DNA of 64,000 nt from NCBI GenBank assembly GCA_947650365.1, contig OX393549.1:34369903-34433902 (forward strand). Direction: 5' to 3'. Origin of the DNA: Chamaelirium japonicum (Eukaryota > Streptophyta > Magnoliopsida > Liliales > Melanthiaceae). The notes below the pieces were generated by a model. That model did no database searches and was not told the DNA's origin. It saw only the letters and a program-made list of their open reading frames with translations. Positions within the stretch are counted from its first letter, which is position 1; each line of letters begins with the position of its first letter. Position numbers and translations under genes: made by a program. Positions 33,350 through 45,765 of this stretch are shown one piece after another.

Positions 33350-36300
33350 TGTAGACACACAAATTGTGTCTAACCCGGACCCGACTCGCATGCGCCAATT
33401 CGGAGGCAAACTCGACACGCACTCCGACGCGGTCCCGACTCGCATGCACCAAGTGGGAGGCGAACCCGACACACCCTCCGACCCGGACCCGACTTGCATG
33501 CATCATTGCGGAGGCAAACCCGACGCGAACCCGGACCCGACTTGCGTCCACCTACGCGGATGCGGACCCGACGTGCGCTCGGACCTGGACCCGACTCGCG
33601 TGTCCCTACGCGGATGCAAACCCGATGCGCACCACGACTCGGACCCGAGCTGCGCCCAACAAGAAGCCGGGTGGGCCCATCCTCAAGTGGGGCCCACCCG
33701 GCCCTGCACAAGGATCCGAACCCCATGGGGGGCCGGCCCCTATACTAGGATCCGAACCCCATGGGGGCCGGCCCTGCACAAGGATCCGGACCCCTATAGG
33801 GTGGCCGGTCTTGCAAGAAAAAGAGAAGAACGGAAAGAAAAGAAAAGGAAAGAAAAGAAAGTCAAGAAAAGAAAAGGAAAAAGAAAAGAAAGGAAAGAAA
33901 AGAAAAGGAAAAAGAAAAGAAAGGAAAGAAAAGAAAAGGAAAGAAAAGAAAAAGGAAAGAAAAGAAAAGGAAAGAGAAGAAAGAAAAGGAAGGAAACACC
34001 GCCATGCGCGGGGGGAGGTTGCGTATGACGTCTGCTCACACGCGGATCTGCGCCGATCCTTCGATCCGACGGACAAGAAGAAGAGTCGGGTCGCCATCGA
34101 TTTCGTGTGCAAAATTCAGCTATAATTACCCCGTCAGAAAAGGAAGACGAATAAAGACTTATTCCCCTCATCAATGGATGAATAAATCTTGGACAATTAT
34201 GGGGGAGATATTAAAGGGATTTAAAATTAAAACTTCTCATATCTCTCCCCCCCCCCTTCGCCTATAAATAGAGGGGGAGGGGGAAGGCTCAAGGGGTCGG
34301 TCGGATGGCCAGGCGACGAAGCTCTGCAGAAGAGGAGACGTGCTCTTCATCGACCCAAGGCTTCACGAGGCACGGGCAAGCCTGTCCCTTCGGGATCGGC
34401 TTAGTCCATTGAAAGTCCTCATCAACGTGAAGACCCTTGCACAAGAAGATCATCCCTTCGACTCCGTGCACGAAGAAGAAAGCTCGGAGAAGAAGAACCC
34501 TTCGACTCCGAAGACGCCAGAAGCAAAGGCCGGAGAAGAAGATCGGAGCGGCACCACCCCGTCGTCTCCAACACCCCTTCGACTCCGATCAAGCTCAAAA
34601 GTCCGGAGAAGAACAAAGCGGCGCTACACCCGTCTCTTCAACAAAGCCTTCGACTCCGATCAAGCTCAAAAGCCCGGAGAAGAAGGGAAGCGGCGCTACA
34701 CCCGGCTTCATCAACAAGGCCTTCGACTCCGATCAAACCCAAAAGCCCGGAGAAGAAGTCGACGCCATAACCGCCACCAGGTTGAAGATTGAAGACTAAG
34801 CGAGGAAGCTCTGCAGAAAAGGAGACGCTTCTTCATCGACCCAAGGCTTCACGAGGCACGGGCAAGCCTGTCCCTTCGGGATCGGCTTAGTCCATTGAAA
34901 ACCCTCATCAACGTGAAGACCCTTGCACAAGTAGATCAAGACTTCGACTCCGTGCACGAAGAAGAAAGCTCGGAGAAGAAGACCCTTCGACTCCGAAGAC
35001 GCCAGAAGCAAAGGCCGGAGGAGAAGATCGGAGCGGCACTACCCCGTCGTCTCCAACAAGCCTTCGACTCCGATCAAGCCCAAAAGCCCGGAGAAGAAGA
35101 GAAGCGGCGCTACACCCGTCATCTTCAACAAAGCCTTCAACTCCGATTACGCCAAATACGCCCGGAGAAGAAGCCGACACCACAACCGTCGCCAGGTCGA
35201 AGAGATCGCAAGACGAAATGCGAGAGCTCTGCAGAAGAGGAGACGCTTCTTCATCGACCCAAGGCTTCACGAGGCACGGGCAAGCCTGTCCCTTCGGGAT
35301 CGGTTTAGTCCATTGAAAGCCCTCATCGACGTGAATACCCTTGCACACGAAGATCAAGACTTTGACTCCGTGCACGAAGAAGAAAGCTCGGAGAAGAAGA
35401 CCCTTCGACTCCGAAGACGCCAGAAGCAAAGGCCGGAGAAGAAGCTCGGAGCGGCACTACCCCGTCGGCTCCAACAAATCCTCGACCCCGATCAAGCTCC
35501 AAAGCCCGGAGGAGAGAAACGAAGCGTCATCACCCCGTCACCTTCGACAAACGTCTGCGCCATCCACGAAGAAGAAAGCCTGGAGCAGACCGCTTGAAGC
35601 GCCGCTACCCCCGCCGTCTTCACCAACAAAAGCCGACGCTACAACCGTCGCTACCCCCGCCGTCTTCATCAACAAAAGCCGACGCCACAACCGTCGCACG
35701 GAGATCGGTGCTACCCCCACTATCTTCGAAAGCATCCTTCGACTCCGATCACGCCAAGGAAGCCCGGAGAAGAAGAGAAGTCCAGCCGACACCCAAACCG
35801 TCGAAGCACCGGAGAAGTAGCCCACGTCGAAGAAGAAAACCGAGTTGACGTTGAAGCCAAAGCCCACGCAAGAAGCCAAAGCAAAAGCCCCGGTAAAGCC
35901 AGCGCCAAAGCAACGCAAGTGCTAAAGCCAAGCGACTACGCCGGTCTCGAGCAAAAGCACCGCACGTTCTAGCCGATACGACGCGAAGTCCGGAAGAATG
36001 AAAGCATTGCAAGTCTCCCCCGTCTACGTCCAAGCGCACGCGCCAAAGCAAAGCAAAAGCCAGAGCCACGCCAAAGCCAAGCTAAAGCCGAAAGCCCAAG
36101 CAAAAGCCGACGCCAAAGCACGATCGACGCCGCGAACCGATGATCAAGGACGCCGAGGTCAAGCAAGGAACGAGGAAGATGCGAAGACCGAGGAACGAAG
36201 CCGAAAACCCCCTAGCCGAGAAAGCGCGAAGCCCGGAAGGGACAAAGCAACGGTGGACATTCCTTAGCCTCTCCAAAACCCTCACCCTGTAAAGACCTCT

Positions 36301-36504
36301 GTCTGGGCAACCCCTTCAGAGCTCTCACACGAACACCACGTGGAGACGCGGATCAAAGGGACCCTCCAGAGGATCTCTCCCACAATCCCCTGATCAAAAT
36401 TCGCCGCAACCCGGACTCGCTACACCCGAGCCACCCGGGTCCCGGCCACACTTGTAATCTCGTTTTGCGCAATAAAGACGACCCGTACCTTTTCTGCACA
36501 TACT
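33350..36504 (+). repeat. Tat-like element 3' LTR, 3,155 bp
   Basis: Starts TGTAGACACACAAATTGTG like the 5' LTR. It ends CACATACT, so the last base differs from the canonical CA end of the 5' copy. It is 39 bp shorter than the 5' copy from small indels, the largest near 35640-35660. TATA box at 34262-34273, module starts at about 34317, 34804 and 35224, AATAAA at 36471. Followed by the TSD GACGT. Confidence 0.93.
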
Positions 36505-36509
36505 GACGT

Positions 36510-36757
36510 CTTCTACTCGACTTGGGAGTCCGGATTTCTGGGGCTACACTTCTATTCTGTGACAACCGGAGTGCCATTCAAATTGCTAGCAATCTGGTTT
36601 TTCATGAGCGGACCAAACACATCGAGGTCGACTGTCATTATATTCGGCAGGAGTTTCTTGCCAACATCATCTCCCTGCCGTTCATTCCCTCGACAGAACA
36701 GGCTGCTGATTTTCTCACCAAGCCCCTGACGATTGCTAGATTTTGTCATTTTATAAG
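36510..36757 (+). pseudogene. Copia-2 RNase H C-terminus
   Basis: Continues Copia-2 after the Tat-like insertion: FCDNRSAIQIASN, ERTKHIEVDCHYIRQ and AADFLTKPLT are readable. The end is cut by Copia-3 at ATAAG; the last Copia-2 bases and polypurine tract (TTTGAGGGGGAG) are at 39591-39631. Confidence 0.9.
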
Positions 36758-36784
36758 TGTTAGGAGACGACGGCTAGGGTTTGG

Positions 36785-37124
36785 TGTTAGAAACCCTCGC
36801 ACCTCACAAAACCGGCTTGTAAGGGGAGGTCCACAGGGGGTATATTAAGCGGGTGATGGGTGCCTCCCTTACCGATGTGGGACTATCCGTTAACACTCCC
36901 CCTCACGCGGAGCACGCGTGGCAAGGATCCTCCCATGCGGAGCACGCATGGCAAGGCACGATCGGTGGGGAGCACCCGGAGCAGGAGCAGGAGACAGGCT
37001 AGCTCTGATACCATGTTAGAAACCCTCGCACCTCACAAAACCGGCTTGTAAGGGGAGGTCCACAGGGGGTATATTAAGCGGGTGATGGGTGCCTCCCTTA
37101 CCGATGTGGGACTATCCGTTAACA
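36785..37124 (-). mobile_element. TRIM retrotransposon, 340 bp, at the Copia-3 deletion join
   Basis: Two identical 111-bp LTRs (36785-36895 and 37014-37124; in + orientation TGTTAGAAACCC...CCGTTAACA) flank a 118-bp internal region. On the minus strand this has a tRNA-Met-type primer site (TGGTATCAGAGC, 37002-37013) and a polypurine tract (GAGGGGGAG, 36896-36904). No coding. The flanking 5-mers (TTTGG and CTCCA) do not match, so there is no TSD, and the two flanks come from different parts of Copia-3. Confidence 0.9.
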
Positions 37125-38886
37125 CTCCAGAGAGAGATGCAACAGGAGCAGGACCCCAAATATCCGAATGAACTAAATCAAATAAAGCATTAGACTGGGA
37201 AGTACTAGCAGAAAAGGGAAGAGCTAGATGCTTTGCCAGTCGACAACCCGTACAGACAGATAGGGGGGAGAAAGACGCTCGACCCAAAGCGCCCGAGCGG
37301 AATACGCTTTTGAGTCGATCACTCGATATATGACCTAACCTTCTGTGCCACAGGTCGGCATCAGAGGTGACAGACATGACAGACGCAACTGAAGACACAT
37401 GGAGATGGTCCAACTGGTAGAGTCCTCCTGCCCTACGGCCCAGCCCAATCCTCTGACCCGTCCGCGAATCCTGCACAACACAAACAGAAGGGGTGAAGGT
37501 GACAGTCAGGCCAGAGTCGCAAAGTGAACTGATAGAAATCAAATTAATATTAAGACGGGGGGCATGATGGACATGAGATAGGGTCAGGCGACCAGAAGGG
37601 TCAGAGGTGGTGGTGATGGAGCCACATTGCGGAATAGGGACGAGAGTCCCATCCGCAGTGCGAACCTCCTGGTGAGTGGTAGTGGGAGAACAGTCCGTGA
37701 GGACAGTAGAGTCAAAAGTAAGGTGACAGGAGGCACCCGAATCGAAGATCCATGGAGCAGTAGTACCAGAGGTGGCAGACAAGCCGTGCGCAGTCGCGGA
37801 GCTGGTGGAGGCGATGTGGCGAAGAAGGAGCTCCTCGAGGCGCTGAAGACGGTCCGGCTCAGGCGGCGAAGGAGCTGTAGGAGCAGTGGGGGGCGGCGAG
37901 GCCTCTGCAGTAGCCGCTGTACCACCAAAGTGGCGGAAGGAAGACGAACCACGTCCACGGTTCCGTCCACCCCGACCGCCGCGTCGATCATCGCGTGAAG
38001 ACGAAGTCCAGCGGGATGCTCTCTCATCCGGACCCCAGCGGGGGTTGCGAGGAGGACGAGTAGGGCATTCGCGCTTCATATGACCGGGCTCCTTGCAGTA
38101 GTGACAGAAGACAGCCTCATTGGAGAACCCGGCTGCCAGGACAGAGTCGGAGCTAGGAGCAAGTGGAGGAGGACGAGCGCCCTGAGTCTGAAGGCGGGTC
38201 TCCTCGTCGACTAAGGCGAGTAGAGCATCCTCGAGTCGAGGGAGTGGCTCACGGTGCAGGAGCTGGGCAGCTATGAGAGCAAAGTCCGGTCGAAGCGCTG
38301 CCAGGAACTGGTGCAGGTGGCCCTCGTCGAGGTAGCGCTGGAAATCCCGGGAGCGGGGGCAGGCACACTGCTCCGGGATCAGTGAGTCCAGCTCATGCCA
38401 GTAGGCACTCATCTGACTGAAGAAGTCCTGAATGGTACGCTCCCCCTGTCGTGCAGACTGCGAGTCACAGATGAGCTGATGCCGGCGGGCGCCTCCGCGC
38501 GGGAGAAAACGGTCCCGGAGATACTCCCACATCGCGCGTGCTGTCGGAAGGCGGCCGATGGGAGCAAGGAGCGGACGAGCAACCGAGTCCAGGAGGTACG
38601 CCCGGATGGCCTGATCGTGGCGGCGCCACGTAAGAGCAGTAACGGTGACGGCTGTGGTAGCAGTCGCTGCAGAAGACGCAGCACTGCTGGTGACAGAGGA
38701 CGAGCCGGAGTAGTCAGTGGGCGGAGGATCCTCGCCGGTGATGTGACCCCACAGATCACGACTGGAGAGGGCGGCCTCGACGGTGAGGGACCAGTCAGGC
38801 CAGTCGCTGGCCGACGACAACTGGAACGCGACCGCCTTCAGCGGTGGAGAGATCGCAGCAACGGTCGGGACAGCTGGAGATGCCAT
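37125..38886 (-). pseudogene. Copia-3 gag, protease and partial integrase
   Basis: From the ATG at 38886 (same start as Copia-1) the frame is open through gag, the CCHC knuckle (CHYCKEPGHMKREC), protease DSGASCHLT, LWHRRLGH and into integrase as far as SDIWGPAPVASLSG. It then runs into the TRIM LTR and stops at 37033. Reverse transcriptase and RNase H are absent, so the copy is defective. Identity to Copia-1 is high. Confidence 0.93.
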
Positions 38887-39456
38887 GGAGGAGGCTGTAG
38901 GGTGTCGGGAGGGAATCGGGTGGGCTGTAGGGGATCGGTTGGGCTGTGGGGAGGGGATCGGAGGGCCGGTGGGGACTGGAGGGTGTGCGAGGGAGGTCAG
39001 AGGAGGTGCGGGGTGGGCTGAAGGGGGTGCGGGGGAGGTCGGCGGTGACTGGAGGGGCCGGGGGGGGTTCGGGTGGGGTCGGGGGGGGTCGGGTGGGGTC
39101 GGGGGGGGGGGGTCGGCGGTGGCTGGAGGGGCCGGGGGGGGGGCCGGCGGTGACTGGAGGGGCCGGGGGGGGTGCGGGAGGGGTTCGGGTGGGGTCAGGA
39201 GGGGTCGGCGGTGGCTGGAGGGGCCGGGGGGGGGGCCGGCGGTGACTGGAGGGGCCGGGGGGGGTGCGGGAGGGGTTCGGGTGGGGTCAGGAGGGGCCGG
39301 CGGTGGCTGGAGGGACCAGGGGGGGGCCGGCGGTTGCTGTAGGCCGGAGGGGGGGCTGCCGATCAGGTGAAGGCCGGAGGGGGGGCTGCCGATCAGATGA
39401 AGGAGGCCGGAGGGGGTTGCCGGAGGTGCTGCCGTCGCCCTAGAGCTCTGATACCA
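38887..39456 (-). promoter_or_regulatory. Copia-3 primer site and G/C-rich leader
   Basis: Primer site at 39445-39456 next to the LTR, then about 560 nt, G-rich on the plus strand (C-rich in element orientation), of tandem units such as GGCCGGCGGTGACTGGAGG. The gag frame is open upstream through this leader and into the LTR as far as 39522, which looks incidental. Confidence 0.8.
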
Positions 39457-39585
39457 TGTTAGGAGACGACGGCTAGGGTTTGAAGAGGAACAGTATGATT
39501 CCATTGAGGGACTCAAGCCCAATATATGTACAGTAAACCCGACCCGACTATACAGTAAACCCGACCCATTATATTTACATTAACA
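39457..39585 (-). repeat. Copia-3 5' LTR (reverse orientation)
   Basis: 129 bp; differs from the Copia-1 LTR at only a few positions. Confidence 0.95.
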
Positions 39586-39631
39586 ATAAGCAAACTCTCG
39601 GTACATGATCCACCGTGAGTTTGAGGGGGAG

Positions 39632-39770
39632 TGTTAATGTATATACCGGGTCGGGTTCTATGTACAGTCGGGTCGGATTCTATGTGTATACATGTACTTA
39701 TATATTGGACTTTAGTCCCTCAATGAGAACTACTCCATTATCTCCAAACCCTAGCCATCATCTCCTAACA
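39632..39770 (+). repeat. Copia-2 3' LTR
   Basis: 139 bp, 8 differences from the 5' LTR; followed by the TSD GTGCA. Confidence 0.95.
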
Positions 39771-39870
39771 GTGCATATGTAAGGTGGATGCCCACAACCA
39801 GAAGTTTCTGGTGTCACTGAGAATGACATCCATCTTGGGCTTCGGGCGTCAAAGAGACACCCATTGTTGT
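39771..39870 (-). pseudogene. Copia-0 gag N-terminal relic
   Basis: On the minus strand this reads into the gag relic at 10541 once Copia-2 is removed, with a WLWAS-type gag start motif. It fixes Copia-0 as the target of Copia-2. Confidence 0.5.
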
Positions 39871-40901
39871 CATTGATGTCCAGAAAAGCAGAAGATTGCT
39901 GAAAAGCTGAAAATTACTAGCTAGAAAAGCTGAAACTGAAAGCTGATGCGGAAATATTACTGCCCAGATAAGCTGCTGTGAAGAAAAACAGCTATGCAGA
40001 GGCGTGATTTTCAAAGAAGCGGGTGCTGAACCTTCTACCTTGAGTCGAACCAGTCTTGAATCAGATTTGTGGATTGTAAGTAATTTCAGGTAAATGAAAA
40101 GGACTCAGGCAGGATGTGGGCTTCAACAGTAAATGGGTTTCAGACAGAAGTGGGCTTCAAGTAAATGGGTTTCTTGTAAGTGAAACAGTACTAGTGTTCA
40201 AATAGCAAGTAGGCTTCAAATAGTAAGTGGGATCAGATAGGAAGTGGGCTTCACAGGAAGTGGGCTTCAAGTTAATGGGCTTCAGATAAGTGAAACAGTA
40301 TTTAAATTTGATTTGGAATAGGATCCTACCCGAATTTGAATTTGAACCTCCCGATTTATTCCCGTTATTTATCCGAACTTTCCCAAGTTTTACCCTCGTC
40401 GACTAATGACTGAACCCAAACTTGGTGACTATGGTGTCAAGCAAGCATGGTGAATTGTTAGTATTGACAACTCAAGGATTTGAGGGAGGCCTCTAGTGAA
40501 GCGAGGCAGGGTTGAAACAAAGGGTGACATGATGCAAGACTAAGGTACATGGACATGAAGGCATATGGAGAGTCCAGATTGATTAGATATATTGAGCTTG
40601 GGCTCAGGGTATTCTACAGAAGCTTGAAGAATGATAAAATTCATAAAACATTTTTTATATTTTCACATCTCTAAGGCTAAAGAATGGCGCAAATGAGTGA
40701 GATGACATATTCAGTGGTTAAACTTCATATTTTCTATTTGAAGCCCTCGATCAGTGAGGTACCTTATCTGTGAATTTGGCGCCATGTACTTTCTGTACAA
40801 CAGCAGTAAGATTCAACACGCGATTTATCTGTTTATTCTTAGTATATGAAATATTCCTTCCTCTATATTTTGTGCTGATGAGTATTATTTCCTGGTTTCA
40901 G
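39871..40901 (+). other. Probable intron sequence, no gene seen
   Basis: Contains imperfect short repeats of CAAGTGGGCTTCA/GTAAATGGGCTTC type (about 40090-40300). No coding frame is recognised. A pyrimidine tract and CAG/AG acceptor at its end precede the exon at 40902. Confidence 0.5.
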
Positions 40902-42112
<1,211 letters not shown>

Positions 42113-42720
42113 TTACGCCACTGAAAAGGCAGTCCAAATTGATTGCAGAAACTTCTGTAGGGACATGTAAGACTTCAATAGGTCTGCCAGCACATAGAGC
42201 TTTTATTTTCCAGCAAGGCTTTTGCAGTGTATTTTCCACGGCCATGCAAAACAGATGTGGGAGCATTTATCCAACATAATGAAATACCTATCTTTCCAAT
42301 CCGGGAGGTCGCAAGATCAAATACCGGGCTTGTCTTACGCCCTATGGCGTATAAATAAAGTGGTGCACATGTGGGCAGAAACAAGGCTCAATCTTTGGCG
42401 AGAAAAAAAAATTACTTTGATCTTTTTTCAGTTGGCAGGCTTCGAACCGTGGTCTCTCTTGTGTAATGGCACTTACAGGTGTCACTCTAATCAGAACAGA
42501 TATGTCTTCAGTCAAAACAAAACAAAAAAATCTATTTTTAGTTATATGTTTATTGATAGTTAAATATGGAAATAGTCATTGATTTGCAAAGGTTTTTTTA
42601 ATATTAACCACCAGCATTGCCATAATCACAGAAAGCCAATGAAACTACTTGCAAATTGGCTTAATTATTTCCTAAGAAAAAAGGTGCAAATTACAGTTTC
42701 ACCCCCTGAAATTTGGGTGC
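42113..42720. other. Intergenic; possible SINE-like fragment
   Basis: No gene. GGGAGGTCGCAAGATCAAAT (near 42302) followed by CCGGGCTTGTCTTACGCC and GGCGTATAAATAAAGTGG resembles the tRNA-derived head and body of plant SINEs, but no A/B boxes good enough to call and no TSD are seen. Confidence 0.35.
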
Positions 42721-42724
42721 TGTT

Positions 42725-43172
42725 GGTGCATCTACAATCCTATATCAAAATTTTATTAGATTTGATGTAGGATTGGCTTAAAACCTCAGCTTGATGTGGA
42801 GTGTTCTAGCCCTACAATAAATCTAATGAAAACTAATTTAATGTGGAGCACTAACCCTACACCAAATTATCAAAGGGATCACGGTAGCTGAAGTGGAGAT
42901 GCATGTGCTCGCCGGAGTGGATTTACAAGTGCTCACCAGAGAAAAAGGGGGTGGGGGATAAAATGGGCAGAGGAGGAGCTCGAATATGATTGTTGAGGGG
43001 AGAATATAGCCGTTGGAATTTGATGGGAGCTCCTAATCCTGCCGATCTGTGGAGAAATTTGATGAAAAGTTAATTTGATGAAAATTTGGTGTAAGATTAG
43101 AGCCGCTTTTTAGCTCTCCTGCCATCAAATTTAAATTTGATGAGCCATTTAATGTAGGATTGGAGATGCTCT
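42725..43172. mobile_element. Candidate MITE with CATCTCCAATCC-type ends
   Basis: Left end GTGCATCTACAATCCTATAT; right end, opposite strand, GAGCATCTCCAATCCTACAT. Interior repeats of ATTTGATGTAGGATTGG. The ends resemble the PIF/Harbinger-type GAGCATCTCCAA MITEs of plants. The 3-bp target would be TTG on the left and TTA on the right, so the TSD is imperfect. Confidence 0.55.
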
Positions 43173-43349
43173 TACACCTCTACATATGGTTTTTTTGTTT
43201 TTAAAACTTAAAACTATCTTGGCGGGCCTTTAATTATGAAACTAAATATGTCTGAGCTCGGTGCGATCAGCTTACCTCCGACGCTCAATTGCGTCTACTT
43301 CGACGTCCACAAAGTCGACCCCAACTAGATGGGCCAAGGCGTGCTAGTT

Positions 43350-43835
43350 GCAGTGCTTCAACTTGGGACCCAACCCCGAGCCCAACCCGACTCTGGGTCG
43401 GTTTTGGGCTCATTTTATTAAGAACGGTTTGGGTTTGGGTTTGGGTTTGGAGTTGAAAATTTCAAACCCCAGCAAAATTTGGGTTGGGGTTGGGGTTGGG
43501 CAAGTGATCGGGCAACCCGATCCAACCCGAACCCAAGTTGAGTGTGACATGTAATCTTACATGTCCTATGAATCTTATTCACAGAAATGCACGGACATAT
43601 TCCAAACACAGAGCCACAAACCATCTGATATTGGAGATAAGAGACACCTTATCGGTAATGACTAAGGATAAAACTAAAACTTCTTGATATTTTACTCCTT
43701 AAAATTCAAAATCTTCGAAATAAAAACAAATGAGCATTATCCGAACATGCGCAACCCGACATGACCCTGACCCACCAACTTGCGATGACCCGAGTTTAAC
43801 CCCAGTTCTCGGGTTGGGTTACGGGTTGAAGGTTC
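43350..43835. repeat. CCCAACCCGA-rich interspersed repeat with inverted ends
   Basis: Left part CTTCAACTTGGGACCCAACC; right part, opposite strand, CTTCAACCCGTAACCCAACC. The interior is rich in GGGTTGGGGTTGGG and CAACCCGAACCC. It looks like a non-autonomous element of a type common in plants. A related stretch occurs at 57670-58270. TSD not established. Confidence 0.5.
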
Positions 43836-44980
43836 TACAACTTGGGTTGGGCCACGTGGTGGTCGTTTTCTTTTGAGATGATAACAATGATGTGGGCCTG
43901 TAACAGATTTCGGGCTTCACAGTGAGGGAGGGTAGATCTTTTTAGATGTTGGGCCCGCAAGCTACTTTGTTGGGGGCCCAAGTGTGACACGATTACAAAG
44001 CAAAGGCTTTGACTTGACCGTAGCAGAGTCCACAAAGACGGGGCCAGACAAACTACAAAGGGAACCCAGTGCCTCTGGCCTAACCTTTGGCTCATTGCGT
44101 CAGGTTCTTGTTTTCTTTTTTTTAAATCAATTAATTAGATTAAATAATTAATTAATTAAATTTAAAATCTGAATTCTCAGTTGGTCGGGCTTGGATTGTA
44201 GTACTCACGACCCATCCAGTACTACTAGCTGCAAAAGCAGCCCGTAGTGGCCACAAGCTTACACATCGCAGCCGCTGCTTACACATCGCACGACCGTGGT
44301 TGCTATCGGTCATTTTCGGGGTCTACTAGTAAGGGTCGTGCCCGGTTTGATCCCAACCGTGCCCTTTGACAGGCTTATGAGCATTGCTAATAAAAGGATC
44401 GACCAACACAGATAGATATACTTGGGGTGATGCGTCTAAGGTCCCTGACAACAGAATGATGGGGTGAAAAGGACGGGCAACAAATGCCTTTCGCCTAAGA
44501 TCCCTGGTCAAAAGAGCGGATCGGTGAAAAGGGTTGTCAAAACCCAAAAATACCTTCTTCTGTTTTCTCTTGAGCAACGGTGGCGAGTAGCGGATGCGGT
44601 GGTTACGACAGTGAGTGCAGTGGCGAGCAACGAAGACAAGAGACGGGTGGCAGACGGAGGGATTCGGTTCGGATTAGGATTAGGTTTAGCGTTCATCTCA
44701 TGGCCTATAGATCTTAGGGTTTACGATTCGATTTAGTTTAGAAAGAAGTGGCATTGAAATAAAAACTGGAAGCACAATGATGGATATTTTCGATCTCAAA
44801 ATATGGTTGTCCTTTTGCTAAAACTGATCTCTTGTTGGGACCGTTCACCAAATCCCCCTAGATCCTTTGATGTCTCTACCTCAAAATTACTGTCTAAAAC
44901 ACACATTAAGCCACCAAACGATTTGTCTTCCACTAAATATTTTTGCGAAGAGCGTTATATATAGGATAAGCAAGTAACGA
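43836..44980. other. Intergenic, no gene seen
   Basis: Short open frames only, none with a recognisable domain. Confidence 0.5.
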
Positions 44981-44983
44981 TTA

Positions 44984-45315
44984 GAGCATCTCCAACAGTC
45001 TCTGATCTCCGTATCCTTAGTCATTATTGTGGAGCTGCACGTCCAAAATCTACTCCAACACTCTTCAATCTCGCTCATCAAATTTGCCAAGTTGCCGCTT
45101 GCTCTTAGATTTATATTTCAAAAATTAATAAAAAAATGTTTGAAAATTAAAGAAAAAAAGAAAAGAAAAAATTGGGATGTAGCTAGTGGTCTTGGGAGGC
45201 TGTTGGAGCACTACACTAGGATCCTCTCCCCAAGCACATCCTACGTGGCATTGGGAGCTCTCTAGAAAGGGTGAGTCAATTTTAGAGAGCCACTAGGAGG
45301 ATGTTGGAGACAGTC
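44984..45315. mobile_element. PIF/Harbinger-type MITE
   Basis: 332 bp; left end GAGCATCTCCAACAGTCTC, right end (opposite strand) GACTGTCTCCAACATCCTC, flanked by TTA on both sides (44981-44983, 45316-45318). The 3-bp TTA target and these termini are the classic plant Tourist/PIF pattern. Confidence 0.8.
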
Positions 45316-45318
45316 TTA

Positions 45319-45765
45319 GATTGTAATAATATCAAAATGAAAAAGTAACAAACTTTTGACGAAGACATGTAGGCTAAGAAAAGGATGTCAAAGCCGACAA
45401 AGTTGCAATCCTGTACTGAATCTACAAGCACTTATCTCCAACCAAGAAAACGTATAATTTTATCCTTCCCTCTTCATAGAAAGATCTTTTGTTAAATAGT
45501 TCAGAGATGGGAAGATCTTTCAGGACTACATCTGCAAATTCTCAAGAAATTGTTGATTCATGAGACAAATATACAAGAATATCTGTTCTTGGCGGGCCTA
45601 GCTTCCTCTCGTCCTAGTGACGAGGTTCTTGCTCTAGTCCTAGTGACATCACGAGCTTTTCAGAATGTGGGGTTACTAAAAATCGAGGGCATTTCTCTTG
45701 CTCCTGTGGTGTGTTTTGACCCTTGGTTTGTCCGGTGCTGCTGTACTAACAGGTGATGTACTGAC
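45319..45765. other. Intergenic, no gene seen
   Basis: A 68-codon frame at 45550-45756 has no recognisable feature. Confidence 0.5.

Larger units (their letters stand above)
15636..36504 (+). mobile_element. Tat-like non-autonomous Ty3/Gypsy element, 20.9 kb including nested insertions
   Basis: Flanked by the TSD GACGT (15631-15635 and 36505-36509), inside the RNase H of Copia-2. LTRs are 3,194 bp and 3,155 bp. The internal region is 14.5 kb, of which about 5.8 kb is three later insertions. It encodes an upstream ORF, a gag and an aspartic protease followed by a duplicated linker region, but no reverse transcriptase, RNase H or integrase is recognisable. The gag C-terminal segment (KYHRMVSHPIERCFVFK) and the SVFDRLG linker motif are typical of the plant Tat/Ogre group. 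It would depend on another element for reverse transcription. Confidence 0.9.
36758..39585 (-). mobile_element. Copia-3: truncated inverted Copia element of the Copia-1 family
   Basis: Flanked by the TSD ATAAG (36753-36757 and 39586-39590). On the minus strand: full 5' LTR (39585-39457, 129 bp), primer site GCTCTGATACCA read in reverse (39445-39456), C-rich leader, gag and protease intact, and the beginning of integrase. Then everything up to the last 27 bp of the 3' LTR (36758-36784) is missing; a TRIM lies exactly at that join. Confidence 0.92.
10542..39770 (+). mobile_element. Copia-2: Ty1/Copia element expanded to 29 kb by nested insertions
   Basis: 139-bp LTRs at 10542-10680 and 39632-39770 are flanked by the TSD GTGCA (10537-10541 and 39771-39775). 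Its own sequence is about 4.8 kb; the rest is a hAT MITE, a Tat-like element with its own nested insertions, and Copia-3. The LTRs differ at 8 of 139 positions, so it is clearly older than Copia-1. The coding region is broken: gag is mostly missing, a one-base deletion lies near 12205 and a TAG stop falls in RNase H at 15552-15554. Confidence 0.95.
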
